In this document: one piece after another, positions 1 through 7,652 of the stretch
How the letters are laid out: every line of letters starts with the position of its first letter
Numbering within the stretch: the first letter of the stretch is position 1
Notes under the pieces: model-generated
Told to the model about the DNA's origin: nothing
Seen by the model: only the letters and a program-made list of their open reading frames with translations
Databases searched by the model: none
Position numbers and translations under genes: made by a program
DNA from: CAZYBG01 sp964645155
GTDB lineage: Bacteria > Pseudomonadota > Alphaproteobacteria > Rhodobacterales > Rhodobacteraceae
DNA length: 12,361 nt
Reading direction: 5' to 3'
Assembly: GCA_964645155.1 (NCBI GenBank)
Contig: CAZYBG010000088.1
Span: 1 to 12,361, forward strand

Positions 1-57
1 CCCGACCACGCCTGCCGGCGCCGCCTCGCCGGCCGCGGTGCGGGGCGCGGGCGATGA
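1..57 (+). CDS. Possible 3' end of an unidentified upstream gene
   Basis: One frame is open from the window edge and ends in a TGA at 55-57 that overlaps the holB start as ATGA, the usual arrangement for translationally coupled genes. The 18 visible residues are Arg/Gly/Ala-rich and match no family I can name. In related genomes a thymidylate kinase gene often precedes holB, but nothing in these bases shows that. The stretch could equally be non-coding leader of holB. Confidence 0.25.
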   Translation, partial: PDHACRRRLAGRGAGRGR

Positions 58-1160
58 CCGACGCGGTCGAGCCCGACCGCGTCGAGGGCGCGCCGCACCC
101 GCGGGAGACGCAGCGCCTGATCGGGCAGGCCGCGGCCGAGGCGGCCTTCCTTGCCGCCCATGCCTCGGGGCGGCTGCACCATGCCTGGCTCCTGACCGGC
201 CCGCGCGGCACCGGCAAGGCGACGCTCGCCTGGCGGCTCGCCCGGTTCCTGCTGGCCGAGGCGCCCGCGCCGGCAGGCCTGTTCGGCGCGGCGGAGCCGC
301 CGGCCACGCTCGACATCGCGCCCGACCACCCGGTCGTCCGCCGCGTGCTCGCGCTGTCCGAGCCGCGGCTGAAGCTGATCCGTCGCGCCTGGGACGACAA
401 GAAGGACGTGCTGAAGACGCAGATCACCGTCGACGAGGCGCGCGAGCTCAAGGGGTTCTTCCAGCTCTCGGCCGCGGATGGCGGCCGGCGCGTGGTCATC
501 GTCGACGCCGCCGACGAGATGAACGCCTCGGCCGCGAACGCGCTTCTGAAGGTGCTGGAGGAGCCGCCGGCCGAGGCGGTGCTGCTGCTCGTCAGCCACC
601 AGCCATCGCGCCTTTTGCCGACGATCCGCTCGCGCTGCCGCGAGCTGCGGCTCGCGCCGCTCGGCCCGGCCGACATGGCCGCGGCGCTGGCGCAGGCGGG
701 CACCGGGGTGGAGCATCCCGGGCGGCTCGCCGAACTCGCCGGGGGCTCGGTCGGCGAGGCGATCCGGCTCGCCAATCTCGACGGCCTCGCGCTCTACGAA
801 ACCCTCGTCGCGCTCTATCGGCGGCGGCTCGACCGGCCGGGCGCGATCCGGCTGGCCGAAAGCACCGCGGGCCGGCAGAACGAGCCGCGCCTCGACCTGC
901 TGCTGCGGCTCGTCGATCTCCTCCTCGCGCGCGCGGCCCGAGCCGCGCTCGACGATCCGCCGCCCGAGGCGGCGCCGGGCGAGGCCGCGCTCCTCGCCCG
1001 CCTCGGCCCCGGCCCCGCCGCCGCGCAGGTCTGGGCCGGGCTGCACGAGACGCTCGGCCGGCGGGCCCGGCACGGCAAGGCGGTCAACCTTGACCCTGCC
1101 GCGCTGATCCTCGATATCCTCCTCAGGATCGACCAGACGGCGGCGGAACTCTCCGCCTGA
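54..1160 (+). CDS. holB: DNA polymerase III subunit delta' (clamp loader)
   Basis: This is the delta' subunit of the clamp-loader complex, which with delta and tau/gamma opens the beta sliding clamp onto primed DNA in the cytoplasm. The 368-residue protein shows an AAA+ fold: a start typical of the alphaproteobacterial family (about residues 9-25), an intact Walker A (GPRGTGKA, 49-56), a Walker B/sensor region (VVIVDAADEMN, 147-157) followed by NALLKVLEEPP, and the SRC motif (193-195) that supplies the arginine finger. It has only one cysteine (in SRC), so the four-Cys zinc module of the E. coli subunit is absent. The ATG at 54 overlaps a possible upstream stop and lacks a strong Shine-Dalgarno, which suggests coupled translation. 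It is first of three tightly spaced co-directional genes. The family call is firm; the start is likely. Confidence 0.93.
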   Translation: MTDAVEPDRVEGAPHPRETQRLIGQAAAEAAFLAAHASGRLHHAWLLTGPRGTGKATLAWRLARFLLAEAPAPAGLFGAAEPPATLDIAPDHPVVRRVLALSEPRLKLIRRAWDDKKDVLKTQITVDEARELKGFFQLSAADGGRRVVIVDAADEMNASAANALLKVLEEPPAEAVLLLVSHQPSRLLPTIRSRCRELRLAPLGPADMAAALAQAGTGVEHPGRLAELAGGSVGEAIRLANLDGLALYETLVALYRRRLDRPGAIRLAESTAGRQNEPRLDLLLRLVDLLLARAARAALDDPPPEAAPGEAALLARLGPGPAAAQVWAGLHETLGRRARHGKAVNLDPAALILDILLRIDQTAAELSA

Positions 1161-1172
1161 CAAGCGGACCAG

Positions 1173-1979
1173 ATGCCCGACCTCCCGGAGATCGTCGACA
1201 GCCATTGCCACCTCGACTTCCCCGACTTCGCGGGGCAGACCGGTGAGATCGTCGCCCGGGCCGCCGCGGCGGGCGTGACGCGGATGGTCACGATCTGCAC
1301 CCGGCTCGGCAGCGAGCCGCAGGTGAGGGCGATCGCCGAGGCCCATCCGGCGGTGTTCTACGCGGCCGGCACCCATCCGATGCGCGCCCATGACGAGCCG
1401 ATGGCGACGGTCGACGCGCTGACCGCGATCGCCCGCCACCCGAAGATGGTCGGCATCGGCGAGACCGGGCTCGACTACCACTACACCGCCGACACGCGCG
1501 CCGTGCAGCAGGAAAGCCTGCGCCTTCACATCGAGGCCGCGCGGCGGACGGGCCTGCCGCTCATCATCCACGCGCGCGCCGCCGACGAGGACATGGCGCG
1601 CATCCTGACCGACGAGTATCGGGCCGGGGCCTATGGCTGCGTGATGCATTGCTTCTCGTCGGGTCCGGAACTGGCCGAGACGGCGCTCGGGCTTGGCTTC
1701 TACCTCTCGATGTCGGGGATCGCGGCGTTTCCGAAATCGGATGCGCTGCGGGCGATCTTCGCCGCCGCGCCGGTCGACCGCATCCTGGTCGAGACCGACG
1801 CGCCCTACCTCGCGCCGCCGCCGCATCGCGGCCGCCGGAACGAGCCCGCCTACACCGCCCACACGGCGCGGGTCGGCGCCGGGATCTGCGGCATGGACTA
1901 CGCCGCCTTCGCCCGGCAGACCTCGGCCAATTTCGACCGGCTCTTCGCCAAGGCCGCCCACTGGGCCGAGGCCGCCTGA
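1173..1979 (+). CDS. TatD-family metal-dependent hydrolase (putative deoxyribonuclease)
   Basis: A 268-residue TIM-barrel amidohydrolase of the TatD/YcfH family, members of which have metal-dependent 3'-5' exonuclease or DNase activity; the physiological substrate of this copy is not shown by sequence. The metal ligands expected for the family are all present: HxH at His11/His13 (DSHCHLD), Glu97 in GIGETGLDYHY, His133 (IIHAR), His159 (MHCFS) and Asp209 in ETDAPYLAP. The RGRRNEP segment that follows is also typical. The length is normal for the family. It starts 12 bases after the holB stop and ends 2 bases before the next gene, so it is the middle gene of an operon. The pairing with holB recurs in Rhodobacterales and fits a replication or repair link, but that link is inference. 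Confidence 0.92.
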   Translation: MPDLPEIVDSHCHLDFPDFAGQTGEIVARAAAAGVTRMVTICTRLGSEPQVRAIAEAHPAVFYAAGTHPMRAHDEPMATVDALTAIARHPKMVGIGETGLDYHYTADTRAVQQESLRLHIEAARRTGLPLIIHARAADEDMARILTDEYRAGAYGCVMHCFSSGPELAETALGLGFYLSMSGIAAFPKSDALRAIFAAAPVDRILVETDAPYLAPPPHRGRRNEPAYTAHTARVGAGICGMDYAAFARQTSANFDRLFAKAAHWAEAA

Positions 1980-1981
1980 CG

Positions 1982-2779
1982 ATGGGAACGCTGCGCTTCA
2001 CGATCCTCGGCTGCGGGTCGTCCGGCGGCGTGCCGCGGCTCGGCAACCACTGGGGCGACTGCGACCCCGCCAACCCGCGCAACCATCGCCGCCGCTGCTC
2101 GATGCTGGTCGCCCGCGAGGATGCCGGGGGCGTCACCCGCGTCCTGATCGACACCTCGCCCGACATGCGCGCGCAACTGCTCGACGCTGGCATCGGAACC
2201 CTCGACGCAGTGGTCTACACCCATGCCCATGCCGATCACGTCCACGGCCTCGACGATCTCCGCCAGATCGTCTTCAACCGGCGGAGCCGCCTGCCGGTCT
2301 GGGCCGACGGCGACACCCAGGAGGCGCTGTTCTCGCGCTTCGGCTATGCCTTCGTGCAGCCGGCCGACAGCCCCTATCCGCCGATCTGCGACATGCACAC
2401 GATCCGCGGGCCGTTCAGCATCGCCGGCGCCGGCGGCCCGGTCGAGTTCCGTCCCTTCCGGGTCGCGCACGGCACGACCGACGCACTCGGCTTCCGCGTC
2501 GGGCCGCTCGCCTACCTGCCCGACGTCTCCGACATCCCCGAGCCCGTCTGGAGCGAGCTCGGCGGCCTCGACTGCTGGGTGATCGACGCGCTGCGCCGGA
2601 CGCCGCACCCGACGCACACCCACCTCGCCCGGACGCTCGAATGGATCGCCCGCGCCGCGCCGGCCCGCGCGGTGCTGACCAACATGCATATCGACCTCGA
2701 CTACGACACGGTGGCGGCGGAGACGCCCGACCATGTGGAGCCCGCCCATGACGGGCTGACGATCGCCTACCCGATCTGA
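1982..2779 (+). CDS. MBL-fold metallo-hydrolase, PhnP-like phosphodiesterase
   Basis: A 265-residue metallo-beta-lactamase-fold hydrolase. The N-terminal LGCGSSGGVPR (9-19), the DTSPD strand (57-61) and the THAHADH metal site (HAHADH 81-86) place it with the PhnP/phosphoribosyl cyclic-phosphate phosphodiesterase branch. Later features include VAHG (metal-ligand His), YLPDVSD and a C-terminal NMHIDLDY. No phn genes are in the window, so a role in phosphonate breakdown is not supported here; the family is also found as a stand-alone housekeeping hydrolase next to tatD. The ATG at 1982 lies 2 bases after the tatD stop and gives the canonical family N-terminus; the frame is open further upstream but there overlaps tatD. 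The last 13 bases overlap the convergent LysR gene. Confidence 0.88.
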   Translation: MGTLRFTILGCGSSGGVPRLGNHWGDCDPANPRNHRRRCSMLVAREDAGGVTRVLIDTSPDMRAQLLDAGIGTLDAVVYTHAHADHVHGLDDLRQIVFNRRSRLPVWADGDTQEALFSRFGYAFVQPADSPYPPICDMHTIRGPFSIAGAGGPVEFRPFRVAHGTTDALGFRVGPLAYLPDVSDIPEPVWSELGGLDCWVIDALRRTPHPTHTHLARTLEWIARAAPARAVLTNMHIDLDYDTVAAETPDHVEPAHDGLTIAYPI

Positions 2780-3663
2780 GCGCCGAGGGCGGCGGCCAGC
2801 ACGGCGCGGGCCCGCACCACGGCGCCCTCGCGCAGCGCGCTCCGCCGCCAGACCAGGAACAGCCGGTTCGTGACGTGCCCCGGGGCCGCGAGCTCGCGCA
2901 GGCGGCCATCCGCGAGCTCCGCCGCGCAGAGGTAGTCGGGGATGACCGACCAGCCGGCACCCTGCACCGTCAGGTCGCGCACGATCCTGAGATCGGGCAC
3001 GACCGCTGCAGGATCTGGCGGCGGCGCCGGGGGCAGCAGTTCCAGCGCGGCGCGCAGATGCGACAGGGTCGCGTCGTAGGCGACGGGCGGAAGATGCCGG
3101 GCCGTCTCGAGCTCGGCGCGGCCATCCAGTCTTGCCGCGATCCACGCCGGCGCCGCCACCGGGACGAACCGTTCCTCGCGCACCGGCGCGGCACCGAGCG
3201 CGGGATCGTCGGGCTCCGAGGCGGTGATCGCGATGTCGGCCTGGCGCCCGGCCAGGGCGGCATGGATCGCCGCCCTGCCGCCGAGCGCGAGGTGGACCGT
3301 GAACCCCTGTCGCGCCAGATCGCCGACCATCGGGGCGAGCACGACGCTTCCGAATTCCACCGGGGCGATGAGGCGCACCGGCGCTTCGGCCGCGACGCCC
3401 CGCACACGGTGGAGTGCCAGCGCGGCCTCGATCCGGTCGAACGCGTCGCCGAGGGCGGCGGCCAGCGCGTCGGCCGCCGGCGTCGGCCGGACACCGCGCG
3501 CGTGCCGCACGAACAGCGGCCGCCCCACCACCGCCTCGATCGCCCGCACGTGGCCCGAGGCCGCGGGCTGCGTCAGCCCAAGCGCCGCCGCGGCCGCCGA
3601 GACCGAGTGCAGGCGATAGACCTCGACGAAGGTGCGCAGCGCAGGCAGGGAACCCATGAACAT
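2767..3663 (-). CDS. LysR-family transcriptional regulator
   Basis: A 298-residue LysR-type regulator with the expected layout: an N-terminal winged helix-turn-helix (about residues 5-64, LRTFVEVYRLHSVSAAAAALGLTQPAASGHVRAIE) joined to a periplasmic-binding-like effector domain (about 90-290). The ATG at 3661-3663 is chosen because an AAGAAGG Shine-Dalgarno (3671-3677) sits 7 bases upstream; a second in-frame ATG lies two codons later at 3657. It is divergent from the DJ-1/PfpI gene across a 97-base gap, the classical arrangement for a LysR regulator and its target, so control of that gene is the natural inference. A dyad just upstream overlaps its own ribosome-binding site, suggesting autoregulation. 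The 3' end overlaps the MBL gene by 13 bases. The effector cannot be read from sequence. Confidence 0.9.
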   Translation of the reverse strand: MFMGSLPALRTFVEVYRLHSVSAAAAALGLTQPAASGHVRAIEAVVGRPLFVRHARGVRPTPAADALAAALGDAFDRIEAALALHRVRGVAAEAPVRLIAPVEFGSVVLAPMVGDLARQGFTVHLALGGRAAIHAALAGRQADIAITASEPDDPALGAAPVREERFVPVAAPAWIAARLDGRAELETARHLPPVAYDATLSHLRAALELLPPAPPPDPAAVVPDLRIVRDLTVQGAGWSVIPDYLCAAELADGRLRELAAPGHVTNRLFLVWRRSALREGAVVRARAVLAAALGAQIG

Positions 3664-3681
3664 CCATAAGCCTTCTTATGG
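3664..3681. promoter_or_regulatory. Candidate operator: perfect 7+7 dyad at the LysR start
   Basis: CCATAAG-CCTT-CTTATGG is a perfect inverted repeat with a 4-base centre. It lies directly against the LysR start codon and contains that gene's Shine-Dalgarno, and it is about 80 bases upstream of the divergent DJ-1 gene. LysR regulators bind dyads in such divergent gaps. The symmetric T and A are 10 rather than the textbook 11 bases apart, so it is not an exact T-N11-A box. Two direct copies of TTGGCGC (3709-3715 and 3729-3735) lie nearer the DJ-1 gene. I could not assign a clear -35/-10 pair in the gap. Confidence 0.5.
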
Positions 3682-3760
3682 CAGACCGCAAATCACGCGC
3701 TTTGCACTTTGGCGCGCCGATGCGCAGGTTGGCGCACAGATCATCCAAGGAGACCAAGAA

Positions 3761-4456
3761 ATGACCAGGCACGCGCTCATCATTCTCACCTCGCACGGCC
3801 AGATCGGCGATACCGGCCGGCCCACGGGCTTCTACTGGGAGGAACTGGCGGTTCCCTACTGGGCGCTCCGCGATGCCGGTTTCGAGGTCACGCTCGCCAG
3901 CGTCGCCGGCGGCCGGCCGCCGGCAGATCCGTCGTCGGAGAAGGGTGCCGCGCCGGCGGTCGGCCGGTTTCGCGGCGACGAGACGGCGATGGCGGCACTC
4001 GGGCAGACGACGCCGGTGGCGGACATCGATGGCACCCGGTTCGATGTCGTGTACCTGCCGGGCGGGCACGGCACGATGTGGGATCTGGCCCAGACCCCTG
4101 CGGTGGCCGCGACCGTGGCGGCTGCCTGGCAGGCCGGCGCCGTCGTCGGTGCCGTCTGTCATGGTCCCGCCGGCCTGACCGAGGTGATGATCGACGGCAC
4201 ACCCCTGGTCGCCGGGCGGCGCGTCAACGGCTTCACCGATGCCGAGGAGCGCGCGGTGAACCTTGAAGGGACCGTGCCGTTCCTGCTCGAAAGCCGGCTC
4301 CGCGAGCGCGGGGCGCGGTTCGAGGGCAATCCCGAACCCTTCGGCGCCCATGCGGTACGCGACGGCCGCCTCGTGACCGGCCAGAACCCGGCCTCGTCCG
4401 AACGGGTGGCGGCGCTTCTGATCGAAGCGGCGGAGGAGAACCGGCGCGCCGCCTGA
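3761..4456 (+). CDS. DJ-1/PfpI family protein, Hsp31-like (class I glutamine amidotransferase fold)
   Basis: A 231-residue cytoplasmic protein of the DJ-1/PfpI superfamily, closest in style to the Hsp31-like group. It has the nucleophile elbow GAVCHGPAGL with Cys133-His134, the LPGGHGTMWDL loop (99-109), and the Glu27/Glu28 pair in GFYWEELAVPY, where the third catalytic residue of this group lies. Characterised relatives act on methylglyoxal as glutathione-independent glyoxalases or as protein-repair/chaperone enzymes; which applies here is inference. The ATG at 3761 is chosen over an upstream open frame because AAGGAGA (3747-3753) sits 7 bases before it and the protein then begins at the family's usual first strand. 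It is divergent from the LysR gene, which probably regulates it. A carbonyl-stress role would fit such regulation but is unproved. Confidence 0.88.
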   Translation: MTRHALIILTSHGQIGDTGRPTGFYWEELAVPYWALRDAGFEVTLASVAGGRPPADPSSEKGAAPAVGRFRGDETAMAALGQTTPVADIDGTRFDVVYLPGGHGTMWDLAQTPAVAATVAAAWQAGAVVGAVCHGPAGLTEVMIDGTPLVAGRRVNGFTDAEERAVNLEGTVPFLLESRLRERGARFEGNPEPFGAHAVRDGRLVTGQNPASSERVAALLIEAAEENRRAA

Positions 4457-4526
4457 CATGGGCGTCGGGGCGGAGCGAGCGGGCCAGCCGCTTGCCCGTC
4501 CCCGCCCTTCGGGCTAACCGGCAGGG

Positions 4527-5456
4527 ATGCAGGCGCTCCTCGAGGTCATCCTTCCGGTCTTTCTCGTCCTCGGGTTCGGCTATGTCGCGGTCTGGCGCGG
4601 CCTGTTCTCGGACGAGGGGGTCGAGGGGCTGATGAAGTTCACGCAGAACTTCGCGATCCCCTGCCTTCTGTTCCGCGCCATCGCCGACCTCGACCTCGGC
4701 GAGGAGTTCGACCTGCGGCTGCTCTTCAGCTTCTACGCCGGCGCGACCGGCGGCTTTCTCGCCGGGCTGTTCGGCGCCCGCCTGCTCTTCGGCCGTCCGT
4801 GGGAGGACAGCGTGGCGATCGGCTTCTGCTGCCTGTTCTCCAACTCGGTCCTGCTCGGCCTGCCGATCGCGGAACGCGCCTACGGCGCCGCCGCGCTGGC
4901 GCCGAACTACGCGATCATCGCGATCCATGCGCCGTTCTGCTACCTCGTCGGGATCGGCACGATGGAGACGGTGCGCAACCGCGGGCGCGGGCTTTCCGCC
5001 ACGCTGGGCGGGATCGGCCGGGCGCTCGGGACGAACGCGCTGGTGATCGGCATCGGCCTCGGCTTTGCCGTCAACCTCTCGGGCCTGCCGCTGCCGGGGG
5101 TGGTGGCGGACGCGCTCGACCTGATGATCCGCGCCGCGCTGCCGGCCGCGCTCTTCGGCCTCGGCGGCGTCCTCTACCGCTACCGCCCGGAGGGCGACCT
5201 CAGGACGATCGGCTATGTCGTCGCGATCTCGCTGGTCCTCCACCCCGCGGTGACCTGGGCGCTCGGCACGGCGACCGGCCTATCGGCCGAGCAGCTGCGC
5301 GCCGCGGTCGTCACCGGCGCGATGCCTCCCGGCGTCAACGCCTACATCTTCGCCAACATGTACGGCGTGGCGCGGCGGGTCGCCGCCTCGTCGGTACTGC
5401 TGGCCACCGCGGCGTCGGTGGTGACGGCATGGCTGTGGTTGTCGGTCCTGCCCTAG
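4527..5456 (+). CDS. AEC-family (auxin efflux carrier) inner-membrane transporter
   Basis: A 309-residue very hydrophobic protein with roughly ten predicted membrane segments and the family's bent half-repeat layout. N-terminal features are ILPVFLVLGFGYVAVWRGLFS and the FAIPCLLFRAI segment; the C-terminal half carries the characteristic MPPGVNAYIFANMYG (about residues 266-280), corresponding to the conserved second half of the transport core. Bacterial AEC members move small organic anions such as malate or malonate, or remain uncharacterised; the substrate cannot be read here. The start has only a weak Shine-Dalgarno (CAGGG very close to the ATG), but the protein begins at the usual family position. 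It follows the DJ-1 gene by 70 bases on the same strand, so co-transcription is possible. Its stop is interleaved with that of the convergent permease gene. Confidence 0.87.
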   Translation: MQALLEVILPVFLVLGFGYVAVWRGLFSDEGVEGLMKFTQNFAIPCLLFRAIADLDLGEEFDLRLLFSFYAGATGGFLAGLFGARLLFGRPWEDSVAIGFCCLFSNSVLLGLPIAERAYGAAALAPNYAIIAIHAPFCYLVGIGTMETVRNRGRGLSATLGGIGRALGTNALVIGIGLGFAVNLSGLPLPGVVADALDLMIRAALPAALFGLGGVLYRYRPEGDLRTIGYVVAISLVLHPAVTWALGTATGLSAEQLRAAVVTGAMPPGVNAYIFANMYGVARRVAASSVLLATAASVVTAWLWLSVLP

Positions 5457-6364
5457 CCGGGCGACAGGCCACGCAGCCGTTCCGACCGCCGCCGCAGCAG
5501 CTCCACCGCCGTCAGGAGCGCGATCGACACGATCACGAGGATCGTGGCCACCGACAGGATCGCCGGGCTGATCTGCTCGCGGATGCCGTTCCACATCTGC
5601 CGCGGGATCGTCTGCTGGTCGAAGGCGGCGATGAAAAGCACCACGACCACCTCGTCGAACGAGGTGACGAAGGCAAAGAGCGCGCCGGAGATGACGCCGG
5701 GCAGGATCAGCGGCAGCGTCACCTTGAAGAAGGTCGTCGTCGGGTCGGCGCCGAGCGAGGCGGCGGCGCGGTTCAGCGACTGGTCGAAGCCGACCAGCGT
5801 GGCGGTCACGGTGATGATGACGAACGGAATGCCGAGCGTGGCATGGGCTAGGATGATGCCGACATAGCTGCCGGCCAGCCCGGTCCAGGAGTAGAAGAAG
5901 AAGAGGCCGGTGGCGGTGATGATGATCGGCACGATCATCGGCGAGATCAGGATCGCCATGATCGCCCGCCGGTAGGGCATCTCGGGGCGCGACAGACCAA
6001 GCGCCGCGAGCGTGCCGAGCGCGGTCGCCAGCAGCGTCGAGAAGATGCCGATGATGAACGAGTTCTTCGCGACCTGCACCCAGGTCGCGTTGGCCCAGAC
6101 ATCGCCCCACCACGAGGCGTCGCGCGGCGCGCCGGGGTTCTGCATCCCGAAGGTCAGCAGCGTGTCGTACCAGCGCAGGCTGTAGCCCTCGGGGTCGAAG
6201 GACAGCATCCTTTCGGTGAAGGTGAAGTAGGGCTCGACGTTGAATGACAGCGGGATAATGATCAGGATCGGCGCGATCAGGAACAGGAAGATCAGCGCGC
6301 AGATCGCGCGGTAGGCATAGTACCAGGTCTTCTCGAGCGGCGAGGCGTAGCTGGGGAGCGCCAT
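5453..6364 (-). CDS. ABC transporter permease, PotC-like (spermidine/putrescine family)
   Basis: The second inner-membrane permease of a polyamine-type ABC importer, 303 residues with about six membrane segments. The first segment is at about 18-40 (ICALIFLFLIAPILIIIPLSF) and is followed by the family's FNVEPYFTFTERML. The cytoplasmic EAA loop that contacts the ATPase is clear at about 199-224 (RAAASLGAD...LPLILPGV). The ATG at 6364 gives the family's usual MALPSYASP start; a GTG one codon earlier at 6367 is also possible. It begins 4 bases after the preceding permease stop, so translation is probably coupled. It is the last gene of the five-gene operon. Family membership is clear; polyamine specificity is inferred from family only, since related systems carry other substrates. 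Confidence 0.92.
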   Translation of the reverse strand: MALPSYASPLEKTWYYAYRAICALIFLFLIAPILIIIPLSFNVEPYFTFTERMLSFDPEGYSLRWYDTLLTFGMQNPGAPRDASWWGDVWANATWVQVAKNSFIIGIFSTLLATALGTLAALGLSRPEMPYRRAIMAILISPMIVPIIITATGLFFFYSWTGLAGSYVGIILAHATLGIPFVIITVTATLVGFDQSLNRAAASLGADPTTTFFKVTLPLILPGVISGALFAFVTSFDEVVVVLFIAAFDQQTIPRQMWNGIREQISPAILSVATILVIVSIALLTAVELLRRRSERLRGLSPG

Positions 6365-6368
6365 CACG

Positions 6369-7652
6369 TCACCCGAGCTTGAGGTTGTCGATGCCGATCA
6401 GCCGGTCGTAGAGCCAGTAGAGCAGCAGCACGCAGCCGAGCAGGATCGCCGCCAGAGCCGCGGCGAGCGACCAGTTGAGCGAGTCGGTCATGTGGTAGGC
6501 GATCAGGTTCGAGATCAGCTGCCCCGACGCACCGCCGACCAGCGCCGGGGTGATGTAGTAGCCGACCGCGAGGATGAAGACGAGCAGCCCCCCCGCCGCG
6601 ATGCCCGGCACCGTCAGCGGGAAGTAGACCGACCGGAACGCCTTCCACGACGAGGCGCCGAGCGAGCGTGCGGCGCGGACGTAGGAGGGCGGGATCGGCC
6701 GCATCACCGAGTAGAGCGGCAGCACCATGAAGGGCAGCAGGATATGCGTCATCGCGATGATCGTTCCGGTCTGGTTGTAGATCATCGCCAGCCGCCCGCT
6801 GTCGTCGATCAGCCCGGTCGCGACCAGGGTGGAGTTGATGACGCCCTGCTGCTGGAGGAGTACGATCCACGACGTCGTGCGCACGAGAAGCGAGGTCCAG
6901 AACGGCAGCAGGACGAAGATCATCAGCAGGTTCGAGGTGCGCAGCGGCAATGTCGCCAGCAGGTGCGCGACCGGATAGCCGAGGATCAGCGTCATCCCCG
7001 TGATCAGCGCCGAAAGCAGGAAGGTGCGCACGAAGATCTGGACGTAGATCTGCCGGTCCTGCGGGACGGCGACGACGTTGCCCCCGGCATCGCGCGCCAT
7101 GTCGATCGCGGCCAGGTAGAAGTTCGGCGTCAGGGCCGACGAGGCGTCGCGCATCACCTGCCAGAGCTGCGGGTCGCCCCAGTCCTCGTCCTCGGCAAGC
7201 ACCGCCTCGCGGAACGGCGGCGCGAGGTCCTCGGCGCCGCGGGCCGACGAGGTGAAGAGCGACCGGCTGCCCGGCAGGTCGTAGTTCACCCGCGTGCCGA
7301 CCGCGCCGGCGGTGCGGTTCTCGCGCAGGAGCTTGAGGTCGGCGGCGAGCGCGGCGAACGCAGCCTCGTCCGGCGCGGTGCCGGGCGCGGTCTCTGCGAA
7401 CCAGGCCGTGAGGTTCGGCATGTTGGCCGGAAAGCCATCGTTGTGGACCGACCGGAACAGCATCTGCCCGATCGGGAAGACGAAGGTGACGAGGATGAAG
7501 GCGAGAAGCGGCAGCACGAGGAACAGCGCGCGGCGGCGGAGCCGGCCCTGCGCACGGCCGAGCGAGACCTTGAGCGGGCTGCCGTCGGCGGTGGTCAGCG
7601 GCAGCGGCCGGCCGGGCCGGGCCGGCACGCCGGGAAGCGCGTTGTCGGTCAC
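6369..7652 (-). CDS. ABC transporter permease, PotB-like, with enlarged periplasmic loop
   Basis: The first permease of the importer, 427 residues, well above the roughly 280 of E. coli PotB. The extra length comes from a cytoplasmic N-terminal extension of about 40 residues and a hydrophilic stretch of about 135 residues between the first membrane segment (about 42-62) and the second (from about 206), predicted to face the periplasm. The EAA loop lies at about 326-351 (RAARSLGASSWKAF...PLTVPGI). The start is a GTG at 7650-7652 that overlaps the DUF1330 stop as GTGA, implying coupled translation; no in-frame ATG gives a sensible N-terminus, and the frame upstream reads through the neighbouring gene. 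The last codons are 4 bases from the next permease. Confidence 0.9.
   Translation of the reverse strand: MTDNALPGVPARPGRPLPLTTADGSPLKVSLGRAQGRLRRRALFLVLPLLAFILVTFVFPIGQMLFRSVHNDGFPANMPNLTAWFAETAPGTAPDEAAFAALAADLKLLRENRTAGAVGTRVNYDLPGSRSLFTSSARGAEDLAPPFREAVLAEDEDWGDPQLWQVMRDASSALTPNFYLAAIDMARDAGGNVVAVPQDRQIYVQIFVRTFLLSALITGMTLILGYPVAHLLATLPLRTSNLLMIFVLLPFWTSLLVRTTSWIVLLQQQGVINSTLVATGLIDDSGRLAMIYNQTGTIIAMTHILLPFMVLPLYSVMRPIPPSYVRAARSLGASSWKAFRSVYFPLTVPGIAAGGLLVFILAVGYYITPALVGGASGQLISNLIAYHMTDSLNWSLAAALAAILLGCVLLLYWLYDRLIGIDNLKLG

Noticed and set aside
38..1093. A 351-codon frame overlapping holB in another frame
   Set aside because: Extremely Arg/Ala/Gly-rich and with no recognisable domain, whereas the overlapping frame is clearly holB.
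1898..4459. An 853-codon open frame on the minus strand across tatD to the DJ-1 gene
   Set aside because: It runs antisense to several well-identified genes, has Arg/Ala/Gly/Pro-rich composition with no family motif, and results from the scarcity of stop codons at high GC.
4504..4514. GCCC-TTC-GGGC hairpin upstream of the AEC gene as a terminator or attenuator
   Set aside because: Four base pairs with no T run; expected often by chance at this GC content.
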